This document shows positions 35,914 through 44,652 of a DNA stretch of 64,000 nt, piece after piece. Location: the NCBI RefSeq assembly GCF_900105185.1, contig NZ_FNTJ01000001.1, forward strand, positions 620,001-684,000. The letters run 5' to 3'. The first letter of the stretch is position 1. Each line of letters opens with the position of its first letter. The notes under the pieces were generated by a model, which had not been told where the DNA came from, made no database searches, and worked only from the letters and a program-made list of their open reading frames with translations. Source of the stretch: Pseudomonas saponiphila. Lineage in GTDB: Bacteria > Pseudomonadota > Gammaproteobacteria > Pseudomonadales > Pseudomonadaceae. The translations under genes were made by a program, and so were the position numbers.

Positions 35914-36834
35914 TCAGTAGCAGCCTGAGGACTCCCAGACCCGCTGTGCACTGTGATGGAGGATGCCGTGGCGCCGGGCCAGGGCCTGGCGGTCCTTGCT
36001 GTAGCCGCCGCCGATCACGCCGAGCACCGGAATGTCGCGGCCCAGGCAATGGCGCATGACCCGTTCGTCGCGCTCGGCCACACCGGCATCGGTGAGCTTG
36101 AGGTAGCCCAGGGCGTCGTCCCGGTGCACGTCGACCCCGGCGTCGTACAGCACCAGATCGGGCTTATACAGCGGCAGCAGGTAGTTGAGGCTGTCGTCCA
36201 CCACCTTGAGGTAGTCGGCGTCGCCCATGCCCATGGGCAGCGGGATATCCCAGTCGCTCTGGGCCTTGCGTGCGGGGAAGTTCTTTTCACAGTGCAGCGA
36301 GACGGTCACCGCGTCGGGGGTATGTTGCAGGATCCGCGCGGTGCCATCGCCCTGGTGCACGTCGCAGTCGAAGATCAGCACTCGCCCCACGCGCCCGCTT
36401 TGCAGCAGGTAATGGCTGATCACCGCCAGGTCGTTGAAGATGCAGAACCCCGCCGGGTAGTCGTAGTGGGCGTGATGGGTGCCGCCGGCCAGGTGACAGG
36501 CCAGGCCATGCTGCAGCGCCTTTTCGGCCGTCAGCAGGGAGCCGCCGACAGCCCGCACCGTGCGCCGGGCCAGGGCTTCGCTCCAGGGCAGGCCGAGGCG
36601 CCGCTGGTCTTCCCGGGACAGCTCGCCGCTCATGTAGCGTTCGATGTAGGCCGGATCGTGGGCCAGGGCGAGGATTTCCGCCGGGCACAGTTCGGGGCGC
36701 AGCAGGTCGGCGTCGCGGGTCAGGCCGCTGTCCACCAGGTGGTCGCGCAACAGGCGGAACTTGTCCATGGGGAAGCGGTGTTCCGGTGGAAACTCGGGGC
36801 TGTAGTCGTCGTGATAGATCAGTGGCAATGACAT
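35914..36834 (-). CDS. Histone deacetylase/acetoin utilisation family protein
   Basis: A 306-residue class IV-like deacetylase-fold enzyme. It has the active-site His pair GGTHHAHYD, the metal-binding FDCDVHQGDGTA with Asp and His ligands, YDAGVDVHRDD, and the late GGGY motif with the catalytic Tyr. It probably removes acyl groups from proteins or small amines such as polyamines; the substrate is not indicated. The stop lies 9 bases from the DnaA-box-like array. Divergent from the GNAT gene by 75 bases. Confidence 0.92.
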   Translation of the reverse strand: MSLPLIYHDDYSPEFPPEHRFPMDKFRLLRDHLVDSGLTRDADLLRPELCPAEILALAHDPAYIERYMSGELSREDQRRLGLPWSEALARRTVRAVGGSLLTAEKALQHGLACHLAGGTHHAHYDYPAGFCIFNDLAVISHYLLQSGRVGRVLIFDCDVHQGDGTARILQHTPDAVTVSLHCEKNFPARKAQSDWDIPLPMGMGDADYLKVVDDSLNYLLPLYKPDLVLYDAGVDVHRDDALGYLKLTDAGVAERDERVMRHCLGRDIPVLGVIGGGYSKDRQALARRHGILHHSAQRVWESSGCY

Positions 36835-36909
36835 GGCATTTTCTTAGATGAACCCGTGAAGGATCCTACCAGCGATGTAGACTTGCACCCACGGAAACGG
36901 AGGGCCCTG

Positions 36910-37479
36910 ATGGAGCCAATACTGCAACTCGAAAGCGCACGCCTGTTGCTGCGTCAGTGGCGTGACGATGATTTGCCGGCATTTGCCGCGATGTGTGCCG
37001 ATCCGCAGGTCATGCGTTACTTTCCCGCGCCCTTGAGTCGTCTGGAAAGCGCTGCGCTGATCGGGCGGATACGCGGGCATTTTGCCGAGCATGGCTTCGG
37101 GGTTTGGGCCCTGGAGCGTAAGGACACGGGTGCGTTCATCGGTTTTACCGGCCTGGGTGTCGTCGGTTTCGAGGCGTCGTTCACCCCGGCAGTGGAAATC
37201 GCCTGGCGCCTGGCTCGCGAGCACTGGGGCCTGGGTTACGCCAGCGAGGCGGCCTGGACTGCCTTGCGTTGCGGCTTCGACCGCCTGGCCCTGGAAGAGG
37301 TGGTGGCCTTTACCACTCGGGCCAACCTGCCGTCGCAGAAGGTCATGCAGGCCATTGGCATGCAGCACGCGGCCCAGGAGGATTTCGACCACCCGAAACT
37401 CGCCGCCGACCACCCGCTGCGCGAGCATGTGCTGTACCGCATCACCCGCGAACAATGGCTGGAAACCTTGCATGGATAG
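36910..37479 (+). CDS. GNAT family N-acetyltransferase (RimJ/RimL-like)
   Basis: A 189-residue acetyltransferase beginning MEPILQLESARLLLRQWRDD, the usual RimJ/RimL-type opening. The acetyl-CoA region is WRLAREHWGLGYASEAAW near residue 95, and the C-terminal part has ARANLPSQ-like TRANLPSQKVMQAIGM. The ATG at 36910 is preceded by GGAGGG. The substrate, an amino acid or a protein N-terminus, is unknown. It faces the deacetylase-family gene across a short divergent gap, but opposing roles on the same substrate would be speculation. Confidence 0.88.
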   Translation: MEPILQLESARLLLRQWRDDDLPAFAAMCADPQVMRYFPAPLSRLESAALIGRIRGHFAEHGFGVWALERKDTGAFIGFTGLGVVGFEASFTPAVEIAWRLAREHWGLGYASEAAWTALRCGFDRLALEEVVAFTTRANLPSQKVMQAIGMQHAAQEDFDHPKLAADHPLREHVLYRITREQWLETLHG

Positions 37480-37582
37480 CAGGCGCGCACGTTTAGAATG
37501 TGCCGACGAGATACCTGGCCCCAATTGATATCACCGCCGCAGCCGAGATTGCGCGGTGTTGCCCTGTGTGAGGAGAGTCTGA

Positions 37583-38452
37583 ATGAGTCATGTGCTGGAT
37601 GATCTGGTCGATCTGTTGACCCTGGAAGCCATCGAGGAAAACCTGTTTCGCGGTCGCAGCCAGGACCTGGGTTTTCGCCAGCTGTTTGGTGGTCAGGTGC
37701 TCGGCCAGTCGCTGTCCGCGGCCAGTCAGACGGTAGAGGAAGCGCGCCACGTACACTCCATGCACGGCTACTTCCTGCGCCCCGGTGACGCCGCCTTGCC
37801 GGTGGTCTATCAGGTGGATCGGGTGCGCGACGGCGGCAGCTTCAGCACCCGGCGGGTGACGGCGATCCAGAAGGGCAACCCGATCTTCACTTGCAGTGCT
37901 TCCTTCCAGTACGACGAAGAAGGCTTCGAGCATCAGAGCCGCATGCCCGAGGTGGTCGGGCCGGAAAACCTGCCCTCGGAGCTGGAGATCACCACCCAGC
38001 GCGCGCACCTGATTCCCGAACACATGCGCGAGAAACTGCTGTGCCCCAAGCCCATCGAAGTGCGCCCGGTGACCGAGAAGGACCCTTACAACCCGCAGCC
38101 GATGGAACCGGTGAAGTACGTCTGGTTCCGTGCCGACGGCGCCCTGGCGGACATCCCGGCGCTGCACAAGTACCTGCTGGCCTACGCCTCGGACTTCGGC
38201 CTGCTGACGACCTCGATGCTGCCCCACGGCAAGTCGGTGTGGCAGAAGGACATGCAGGTCGCCAGCCTCGATCACGCCCTGTGGTTCCACGCCGACCTGC
38301 GGGCCGATGATTGGCTGCTGTACGCCATGGACAGCCCTTGGGCCGGAAATTCCCGGGGCTTTTCCCGGGGCAGCGTGTTCAACCGTGCCGGGCAGCTGGT
38401 AGCCTCGGTGACTCAGGAAGGGTTGATCCGTCATCGCAAGGATTGGGCATGA
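37583..38452 (+). CDS. tesB: Acyl-CoA thioesterase II TesB
   Basis: A 289-residue double-hotdog thioesterase. It has the N-terminal FRGRSQDLGFRQLFGGQVLGQ, the central HSMHGYFLRPGD, and the C-terminal SLDHALWFH with the family Asp. Expected to hydrolyse medium- and long-chain acyl-CoA. Its stop overlaps the start of the following HAD gene (ATGA), so the two are translationally coupled. Confidence 0.96.
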   Translation: MSHVLDDLVDLLTLEAIEENLFRGRSQDLGFRQLFGGQVLGQSLSAASQTVEEARHVHSMHGYFLRPGDAALPVVYQVDRVRDGGSFSTRRVTAIQKGNPIFTCSASFQYDEEGFEHQSRMPEVVGPENLPSELEITTQRAHLIPEHMREKLLCPKPIEVRPVTEKDPYNPQPMEPVKYVWFRADGALADIPALHKYLLAYASDFGLLTTSMLPHGKSVWQKDMQVASLDHALWFHADLRADDWLLYAMDSPWAGNSRGFSRGSVFNRAGQLVASVTQEGLIRHRKDWA

Positions 38453-39042
38453 GTCTTTCAGAGATCAAACATTGGGTGTTCGACATGGACGGCACCCTGA
38501 CCATCGCCGTGCATGATTTCGCGGCGATCCGCGAGGCACTGTCGATTCCGGCGCAGGACGACATCCTCACGCACCTGGCGGCCTTGCCGGCGGACGAGTC
38601 CGCGGCCAAGCACGCCTGGCTGCTGGAGCACGAGCGTGACCTGGCCCTGGGTTCGCGCCCGGCGCCGGGGGCGGTGGAACTGGTGCGGGAACTGGCTGGA
38701 CGCGGTTATCGCCTGGGCATCCTCACGCGCAATGCCCGGGAGCTGGCCCACGTGACCCTGGAAGCCATCGGCCTGGCGGACTGCTTTGCCGAGGCGGATG
38801 TACTGGGGCGCGACGAGGCTCCGCCCAAGCCACACCCCGGTGGTTTGCTCAAGTTGGCCGAGGCCTGGGACGTGGCGCCGCAGCGCATGGTCATGGTCGG
38901 TGACTACCGCTTCGACCTGGACTGCGGGCGCGCCGCGGGGACGCGCACGGTGCTGGTGAACCTGCCGGACAACCCCTGGCCGGAGCTGACCGACTGGCAT
39001 GCCCGGGATTGCGCACAACTGCGCGAGCTGCTTGCGGTCTGA
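38449..39042 (+). CDS. HAD-family phosphatase
   Basis: A 197-residue HAD hydrolase with motif I HWVFDMDGTLT (D12, D14), motif II ILTRNA, motif III Lys in PPKPHPGGL, and motif IV VGDYRFDLDCG. The cap is small and helical, as in phosphoglycolate phosphatase relatives. The start overlaps the tesB stop. Its substrate cannot be assigned. Confidence 0.92.
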   Translation: MSLSEIKHWVFDMDGTLTIAVHDFAAIREALSIPAQDDILTHLAALPADESAAKHAWLLEHERDLALGSRPAPGAVELVRELAGRGYRLGILTRNARELAHVTLEAIGLADCFAEADVLGRDEAPPKPHPGGLLKLAEAWDVAPQRMVMVGDYRFDLDCGRAAGTRTVLVNLPDNPWPELTDWHARDCAQLRELLAV

Positions 39043-39069
39043 GTGAAGGCCTGTTCGTCGGCAAGTCCC

Positions 39070-39093
39070 GTAGGAGCCGGCTTGCCGGCGAAA
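39070..39093. repeat. Single REP element
   Basis: GTAGGAGCCGGCTTGCCGGC and GAA form a canonical REP unit between the convergent HAD and hydrolase genes. Confidence 0.8.
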
Positions 39094-39118
39094 GCGTCAT
39101 TTCAGACAGCGCCTCTTT

Positions 39119-40090
39119 CTATTTGAACAGCGCCGCCTGCCCCTCAGGCGAGGTGAGCATCTTGGCGCCGTCATGCCCGACTCCGGGCACTTCCACCAGC
39201 CGTTGTGACAAGCCTTGCGGGTGACGCCGCATCAGGTAGTCGAAGTAGTTGTGCCCGCGAATCAGCCGGTAGGCGCCCTGGGTTTCGGCCGCGCAGCTCT
39301 TGTCCAGGGCCGGGTGCTGGGGGTCGATATCCTGCTGGCCCAGCAGGTAGATGATGTTGCGCGCCACGTAGCCCTGTTCGAGTTGTGCCGGGGGCTGGCC
39401 GGCGGCGTAGGCCGGCAGCCGCTTCAGGCCGTATTTCCAGTCGTTGAAGCCTGGGCAGTCGAGCGGGTTGAAGGTCACCGGCCGCGTGGCATCGAAGTAG
39501 GCGTAGGACGATGGGTTGGCGATCACGTAGCGCAGGCCGATCCCGGCTTTTTCCAGTTCGGGATGGTTGCCGGTGGTCAGGGCATAACGCTGCACCACCT
39601 GGGCGCCGCCGGAATGGCCGGCAATCACCACGTGCTTCAGGGCAGGAAACAGTGTGCGGTCCTGCAGGCGCTGGAGGATGGCATCAAGCACCGCGTAGGA
39701 GCTGATGGCAACGGGGCCGGCGGCGGGCTCGCCGGCCATCCAGGCGTTGCCTTTCCAGCGCAGTAGGGCATCCGGTAGCCGATGGCGGGCGACGTCGCTC
39801 TGGGTGAGAAACTGCGGCGCGATCACCAGGGTCGCGGCGCTTTGTCCGGCCTGTCCGGCAGCGTTTTCGCCGCTCTGTAGGTAAGTCTGGGCGTTGCGCA
39901 GCCGCCCGTGAACGATGATCAGCGCGCGCTGCACGTCGGGCAGTGGCTGCTGCCAGTCCTGGCTCAGGCCCAGGGCCAGTTGTCCGCCCTCCAGGGGCAG
40001 GCGCCCGGGGCTGATGACCCTGACCCCCTGTTCCACGGCCTGGGCGCTCAGGCTGCCCAGGCACAGCAGGAGTGCCAGCAGGCGGCGCAT
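39119..40090 (-). CDS. Exported alpha/beta hydrolase
   Basis: A 323-residue protein with a clear signal peptide (cleavage near LSAQAVEQ). The nucleophile motif GHSGGA is near residue 166, and a late GVGHDGAKM supplies a candidate catalytic His. The oxyanion strand is ALIIVHGRLRN. I cannot name the substrate. Its ATG directly follows the TAG of the YpfJ-like gene (no spacer), so the two form an operon. Confidence 0.83.
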   Translation of the reverse strand: MRRLLALLLCLGSLSAQAVEQGVRVISPGRLPLEGGQLALGLSQDWQQPLPDVQRALIIVHGRLRNAQTYLQSGENAAGQAGQSAATLVIAPQFLTQSDVARHRLPDALLRWKGNAWMAGEPAAGPVAISSYAVLDAILQRLQDRTLFPALKHVVIAGHSGGAQVVQRYALTTGNHPELEKAGIGLRYVIANPSSYAYFDATRPVTFNPLDCPGFNDWKYGLKRLPAYAAGQPPAQLEQGYVARNIIYLLGQQDIDPQHPALDKSCAAETQGAYRLIRGHNYFDYLMRRHPQGLSQRLVEVPGVGHDGAKMLTSPEGQAALFK

Positions 40091-40984
40091 CTACAGGCTC
40101 TTGGCGGCGAAGGTATCGCACTGGCCGACCTGGCCCTGGCTGAAGCCGGTCTTGAACCAGCGCACTCGTTGCGCCGAGGTGCCATGGGTGAAGGAGTCCG
40201 GCACGACCCGACCCTGGCCTTGTTGCTGCAGGCGGTCGTCGCCAATGGCGTTGGCGGCGTTCAGGGCTTCTTCCACATCCCCCGGTTCCAGCCAGTTCAG
40301 GCGTTGCTGGGCGTGGTAGGCCCAGACCCCGGCCAGGCAATCGGCCTGGAGTTCCTGGCGCACCAGCAAGCCGCCATCGCCCTCCATCTGCCGCCCTTGC
40401 TGACGCGCGGCCTGGATCTTCGCCGAGACCCCGAGCAGGGTCTGTACGTGGTGCCCGACCTCGTGGGCGATCACATAGGCCTGGGCGAAGTCGCCGGCGG
40501 CGGAAAAGCGCTGGGCCATTTCCCGGAAGAAGTCCATGTCCAGGTACACCTGGCGATCGGCCGGGCAGTAGAACGGCCCGCTGGCGGAGGTCGCCGCGCC
40601 GCAGGCGGAGTTGACCCGGCCCCGGAACAGAATCAGTTTGGGCGCCTGATACTGGCGGCCGGCCTGCTGGAAGATCTGGCCCCAGGTGTCTTCGGTATCA
40701 CCGAGGATGGCGCGCACGAACTCTGCCTGCTCATCGTTGGCCGGGGGGGCCTTGCGCGCCTGGGGGGGGGCGGGCGCCGAGGTCTGGCTGCTCTGGCCGA
40801 GCAATTGCCCGAGAATCTGCAGCGGGTCCTGGCCGGTGGCCCAGCCGATGCCGACGATCAGCACGATCGCCGTCAGGCTCAAGCCCTTGCCGCCGCCGAA
40901 ACGCATGCCCCCGCCACCGCCACTGCTGCTGTCATCTCGCACATCGACGACGTTGTCGCTGCGCCGGCCTTTTTTCCAAAGCAT
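40091..40984 (-). CDS. ypfJ: YpfJ-type neutral zinc metallopeptidase
   Basis: A 297-residue protein of the YpfJ/zinicin family. A Gly/Ser-rich N-terminus carries one membrane helix (residues ~36-55). The zinc motif AHEVGHH gives H174, E175 and H178. The family block FYCPADRQVYLDMDFF is near residue 138, and cysteines suggest a periplasmic fold. Family function is unknown. First gene of a two-gene unit with the exported hydrolase. Confidence 0.88.
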   Translation of the reverse strand: MLWKKGRRSDNVVDVRDDSSSGGGGGMRFGGGKGLSLTAIVLIVGIGWATGQDPLQILGQLLGQSSQTSAPAPPQARKAPPANDEQAEFVRAILGDTEDTWGQIFQQAGRQYQAPKLILFRGRVNSACGAATSASGPFYCPADRQVYLDMDFFREMAQRFSAAGDFAQAYVIAHEVGHHVQTLLGVSAKIQAARQQGRQMEGDGGLLVRQELQADCLAGVWAYHAQQRLNWLEPGDVEEALNAANAIGDDRLQQQGQGRVVPDSFTHGTSAQRVRWFKTGFSQGQVGQCDTFAAKSL

Positions 40985-41123
40985 GGGGGAGTCCTCGTTT
41001 TTTCTGCTGGTCAGTGTTGCTGGTGGCTCAGACCGGCGCCAGTCCGGTCGTCAGGGATTTTTGCGCACGCTACCATGGCCCGGCGCCGGATCGATCCGGT
41101 TCGGACTCATTCGGGGCTTGCTA

Positions 41124-42053
41124 TTGAACATCGACACCCGCATCAAATTCCGTCACCTGGTGTGTTTTCTTGAAATGGCCCGCCAGGGCAGCCTGGCCCG
41201 AGCCGCCGATGTGCTGGCGGTGAGCCAGCCGGCCATGTCGAAAACCCTCAAGGAACTGGAGGACCTGCTGGACACCCGGCTGTTTGCCAGGAGCAAGGCC
41301 GGGCTCAGCCTGACTGAGGCCGGGCGGGCCTTCCTGCGTTACGCCGGGCCGTCGGTGCAGGCCCTGCGCGAGGGCGTCAGCAGCCTGCGCGGCGGCGAAT
41401 ATGCCGCCGGGCTGGTGCGCATCGGCGTGCTGTCCACGGTGGAAAGCCTGCTGCTGCCGGAGGTGATGCGGCGCCTGCACCAGCGGCACTCGGCATTGAC
41501 CGTGAGCGTGGTGACCGGCCCGAGCGCCTATCTGCTTTCGCAGTTGCGGGTCGGCGATCTGGACCTGGTGGTGGGGCGCATGACCGAAAGTCCGGAGATC
41601 CAGGGCCTGAGTTTCGAGCACCTGTACAGCGAATCCCTGACCTTGGTGGCTCGTCCCGAGCATCCGCTGGTGGTCGGTCCCTTCACCCGTGACGCGGTGA
41701 GCGAATATCCCCTGGTATTGCCCCTGGCTGGCACCAGCATCCGCAAGCATGCCGATAGCCTGTTCGTGCAGTGCGGCATTGCCCAGTCGGCACAGCGTTT
41801 GGAAACCCTGTCGGTGGCCCTGAGCCGGCGTTACACCCTGTCCAGCGATGCGCTGTGGATTGCGCCGCTGGATGCGGTGCGCCTGGACCTGGCCAATGGC
41901 GAGCTGCAGGAGCTGGACCTGGGCCTGCGCGAGCCCGGCGGTTCGCTGGGCATCTCCAGCAACGCCAGCCTGCCGCTGTCGCTGGCGGCGCAATGGGCGG
42001 TCGAGGTGCTCAGGGAGGTGGGACAGGCCTATCGCGAAGGCTGCTATCCATAA
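41124..42053 (+). CDS. pcaQ: LysR-type activator PcaQ
   Basis: A 309-residue LysR regulator with the HTH GSLARAADVLAVSQPAMSKT at about 20-40 and the periplasmic-binding-like effector domain after residue ~90. The opening NIDTRIKFRHLVCFLEMARQ matches PcaQ proteins, and pcaHG follow directly. PcaQ activates protocatechuate dioxygenase genes in response to a pathway intermediate. The start is most likely the TTG at 41124, since no ATG precedes NIDTRIKF in frame nearby. A PcaQ-type operator overlaps its stop codon. Confidence 0.92.
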   Translation: MNIDTRIKFRHLVCFLEMARQGSLARAADVLAVSQPAMSKTLKELEDLLDTRLFARSKAGLSLTEAGRAFLRYAGPSVQALREGVSSLRGGEYAAGLVRIGVLSTVESLLLPEVMRRLHQRHSALTVSVVTGPSAYLLSQLRVGDLDLVVGRMTESPEIQGLSFEHLYSESLTLVARPEHPLVVGPFTRDAVSEYPLVLPLAGTSIRKHADSLFVQCGIAQSAQRLETLSVALSRRYTLSSDALWIAPLDAVRLDLANGELQELDLGLREPGGSLGISSNASLPLSLAAQWAVEVLREVGQAYREGCYP

Positions 42054-42067
42054 CCATTTGGTTATGG
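42048..42067 (+). promoter_or_regulatory. PcaQ-type operator overlapping the pcaQ stop codon
   Basis: CCATAACC, ATTT, GGTTATGG: the core ATAACC-N4-GGTTAT (42050-42065) fits the PcaQ motif published for rhizobia (ATAACC-N4-GGTTAA). The pcaQ stop TAA (42051-42053) lies inside it. It sits about 90 bases before the pcaH start, a plausible activator position. Confidence 0.75.
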
Positions 42068-42156
42068 GTTGAGGGCGGTTTTTCAATGTTCCACCCTCCT
42101 GATTTGTTTGAAACTGCGCCAGCTGCGCTCCATAAATCAAACAACAGGAGATCGAC

Positions 42157-42876
42157 ATGTCTGATGCAGACAGCCGTCGCTTCGTGATTCGTGACCGTAA
42201 CTGGCACCCCAAGGCCCTGACCCCCGACTACAAGACCTCCGTTGCCCGCTCGCCGCGCCAGGCGCTGGTGAGCATTCCTCAATCGCTGAGCGAAACCAGC
42301 GGCCCGGACTTTTCCCACCTGCGCACCGGGCGTTTCGACAACGACCTGCTGCTCAACTTCAATAACGGCGGATTGCCGGTGGGCGAGCGGATCATCGTTT
42401 CCGGGCGGGTCTGCGATCAGTACGGCAAACCCATTCCCCACACCCTGGTGGAGATGTGGCAAGCCAACGCTGGCGGCCGCTACCGGCACAAGAACGACCG
42501 CTACCTGGCGCCCCTGGACCCGAACTTCGGTGGTGTCGGCCGAGCCCTCACCGACCGCGACGGCTATTACAGTTTCCGCACCATCAAGCCCGGGCCTTAC
42601 CCCTGGCGCAACGGCCCCAACGACTGGCGCCCGGCGCATATCCACTTCTCCATCAGCGGCCCGTCGATCGCCACGCGCTTGATCACCCAGCTGTATTTCG
42701 AAGGCGACCCGTTGATTCCGCTGTGCCCGATCGTCAAGTCCATCGCCAACCCGGAGGCGGTGCAGAGCCTGATCGCGCGCCTGGACATGGGCAATGCCAA
42801 TCCCATGGACTGCCTGGCCTATCGCTTCGACATCGTGTTGCGCGGCCAGCGCAAGACCCACTTCGAAAACTGCTGA
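42157..42876 (+). CDS. pcaH: Protocatechuate 3,4-dioxygenase beta subunit PcaH
   Basis: A 239-residue intradiol dioxygenase subunit that holds the Fe(III) site of the (alpha-beta)12 enzyme cleaving protocatechuate to 3-carboxy-cis,cis-muconate. All four iron ligands are present when counted with Met1: Y109 in AGGRYRHK, Y148 in PGPYPWRN, and H161 and H163 in WRPAHIHFS. Shine-Dalgarno AGGAGA precedes the ATG. It is 10 bases upstream of pcaG. Confidence 0.98.
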   Translation: MSDADSRRFVIRDRNWHPKALTPDYKTSVARSPRQALVSIPQSLSETSGPDFSHLRTGRFDNDLLLNFNNGGLPVGERIIVSGRVCDQYGKPIPHTLVEMWQANAGGRYRHKNDRYLAPLDPNFGGVGRALTDRDGYYSFRTIKPGPYPWRNGPNDWRPAHIHFSISGPSIATRLITQLYFEGDPLIPLCPIVKSIANPEAVQSLIARLDMGNANPMDCLAYRFDIVLRGQRKTHFENC

Positions 42877-42886
42877 GGAGCCTGCC

Positions 42887-43492
42887 ATGCCTGTTCAACT
42901 GCTGCCTGAAACCCCCTCGCAAACGGCCGGCCCCTATGTACACATCGGCCTGGCCCTGGCGGCGGCGGGAAACCCGACCCGCCCCGAGGAAATCTGGAAC
43001 CAGATGGCCAAGCCCGATGCGCCGGGCGAGCGGATCCTGCTGATCGGCCATGTGTACGATGGCAACGGCCACCTGGTGCGCGACTCCTTCCTGGAGTTCT
43101 GGCAGGCCGATTCCGCTGGGGTCTACGACCCGGTGTTCGACACGGAAAAGCCGTTCAACTGCTTCGGCCGCACCGCCACCACCTTCGATGCCGGGGAATG
43201 GACCCTCCACACGGTCAAGCCCGGGGTGGTGAACAACGCTGCCGGGGTGCCCATGGCGCCGCACATCAACCTGTCGCTGTTTGCCCGGGGGATCAACATT
43301 CACCTGCACACCCGGCTGTATTTCGCCGATGAACCGGAAGCCAACGCCCGGTGCCCGGTGCTGAATCTGATCGAACAACCGCAGCGCCGGGAAACCCTGC
43401 TGGCCCATCCGTGCGAGGTCGAAGGCCTGCGCGCCTACCGCTTCGACATTCGCATTCAGGGTGAAGGCGAGACGGTGTTCTTCGACTTCTGA
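42887..43492 (+). CDS. pcaG: Protocatechuate 3,4-dioxygenase alpha subunit PcaG
   Basis: A 201-residue alpha subunit, homologous to PcaH but lacking the iron ligands. It starts MPVQLLPETPSQTAGPYVHI, the typical PcaG opening, and has FARGINIHLHTRLYF in the conserved core. The ATG at 42887 has a TGAGGAG Shine-Dalgarno. The rest of the protocatechuate branch (pcaB, pcaC, pcaD, pcaI and pcaJ) is not in this window. The 215 bases after the gene hold no feature I can support. Confidence 0.97.
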   Translation: MPVQLLPETPSQTAGPYVHIGLALAAAGNPTRPEEIWNQMAKPDAPGERILLIGHVYDGNGHLVRDSFLEFWQADSAGVYDPVFDTEKPFNCFGRTATTFDAGEWTLHTVKPGVVNNAAGVPMAPHINLSLFARGINIHLHTRLYFADEPEANARCPVLNLIEQPQRRETLLAHPCEVEGLRAYRFDIRIQGEGETVFFDF

Positions 43493-43707
43493 CACCGCGC
43501 CGCGCCACGGAGGGCGATCGTCTGTCCCGACCTACTTCATGGAAAGCAGTTCCAGAAAACCGCCGAGCCCGGCTAACCTGCGCACAAGGCGTGGTGTCGG
43601 GCTCATGGCTCGCATCCGTCGACCCGGGCGGCAATCGAACCTCGCCCTGCAGTTCCCCAACTGGCCCGTTGTCACTAGAATCGGCCAAATTTTGTCGGGA
43701 CCCGACC

Positions 43708-44484
43708 ATGGCAGGCAGTCAAATCGAACGCGTTTTCAGTGTTCTCGAACGTCTTACCGGTGATCCCCGCGGCCTGCCCTTGCAGACCCTGGCGGAACAG
43801 CTGGAGATCCCCAAAAGTGCCACCCACCGCCTGCTGGCGGAACTGATCCGCCTGGGCTACGTGCGGCAGAACCCGGACAACCTGCGCTACCAACTGTCCA
43901 CCCGGCTGGTGGCTATGGGCTTTCGCTACCTGTCCGCCAGCGGGGCCGACATTGTTCAGCCGGTGCTCGACCGGCTGGCCGTCGAATCCGGCGAGCTGGT
44001 GCGCCTTGGGGTGATCGAAGGCGAGCGCCAGACCTGGATCGCCAAGTCCCAGGGTGCCCGTTCCGGCCTGCGCTACGACCCGGACATGGGCCGTGAGGCG
44101 CCGTTGTTCTATACCGCTTCCGGGCATGCCTGGCTGGCCACCCTGAGCGATGCCGAGGCCTTGTCCCTGGTGGAGCGCCAGGGCGTGGAACCCCCGACGG
44201 ATCTGGGACCAAATGCACCGCGCTCGAACATCGAGTTGCTCGAACGCCTGCGCCTGGCCCGCGAGCAGGGTTACGCCTGGGTCGAGGAAAGCTCGGCGCT
44301 CGGCACCTCGGCGATTGCCGCCGTGGTGCGCCATCCCATCGATGGCCGGGTGGTGGGCGTGCTCAGCATCGCCGGCCCCAGCGCGCGCCTGCCGTTGGCG
44401 CGGCTGCATGAACTGGCGCCACTGCTGCTGCAATTCGCCGAGGAACTGTCGGCCGCCAGTCAGGCCTCCGAACTGTTCAATTGA
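43708..44484 (+). CDS. IclR-family transcriptional regulator
   Basis: A 258-residue IclR regulator with an N-terminal winged HTH (residues ~5-60, LAEQLEIPKSATHRLLAEL) and the C-terminal GAF-like effector domain (~75-255, with GHAWLATLSDAEA). The ATG at 43708 (MAGSQIERVF) is preferred to earlier in-frame starts. It sits directly before the Gfo/Idh operon and between pca and qui genes. IclR-type 15-mers upstream of that operon, of quiC and of aroQ are candidate targets. It is not PcaR itself as far as I can tell; the ligand is unknown. Confidence 0.9.
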   Translation: MAGSQIERVFSVLERLTGDPRGLPLQTLAEQLEIPKSATHRLLAELIRLGYVRQNPDNLRYQLSTRLVAMGFRYLSASGADIVQPVLDRLAVESGELVRLGVIEGERQTWIAKSQGARSGLRYDPDMGREAPLFYTASGHAWLATLSDAEALSLVERQGVEPPTDLGPNAPRSNIELLERLRLAREQGYAWVEESSALGTSAIAAVVRHPIDGRVVGVLSIAGPSARLPLARLHELAPLLLQFAEELSAASQASELFN

Positions 44485-44507
44485 GCCAGGACGCTTTGCC
44501 GGCGGAT

Positions 44508-44526
44508 ACCCGGCGCAGCGCCGGGT
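44508..44526. terminator. Hairpin after the IclR gene
   Basis: ACCCGGCGC, AG, CGCCGGGT forms a compact stem 24 bases after the IclR stop codon. No T-tract follows, so terminator function is uncertain. Confidence 0.4.
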
Positions 44527-44546
44527 CGACGGTTCTCAACGAAGTT

Positions 44547-44561
44547 GTTCGGTAATCGAAC
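44547..44561 (+). promoter_or_regulatory. IclR/PcaR-type operator before the Gfo/Idh operon
   Basis: GTTCGGTAATCGAAC has GTTCG/CGAAC arms around a 5-base centre. It differs by one base from the site in front of quiC (50967-50981). It lies about 90 bases before the start of the dehydrogenase gene. Confidence 0.65.
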
Positions 44562-44652
44562 GGTATTGCTTGTCGCTCTTGTGTGAAATTGGAACTGAGT
44601 TCTAAATAATTGGATTTCAGCGTCCCGATAATAATCACAAGAGGATTCGTCA

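Noticed and set aside
35914..37479. Deacetylase-family and GNAT genes as an acetylation/deacetylation pair
   Set aside because: Only divergent neighbours; nothing in either sequence points to a shared substrate.
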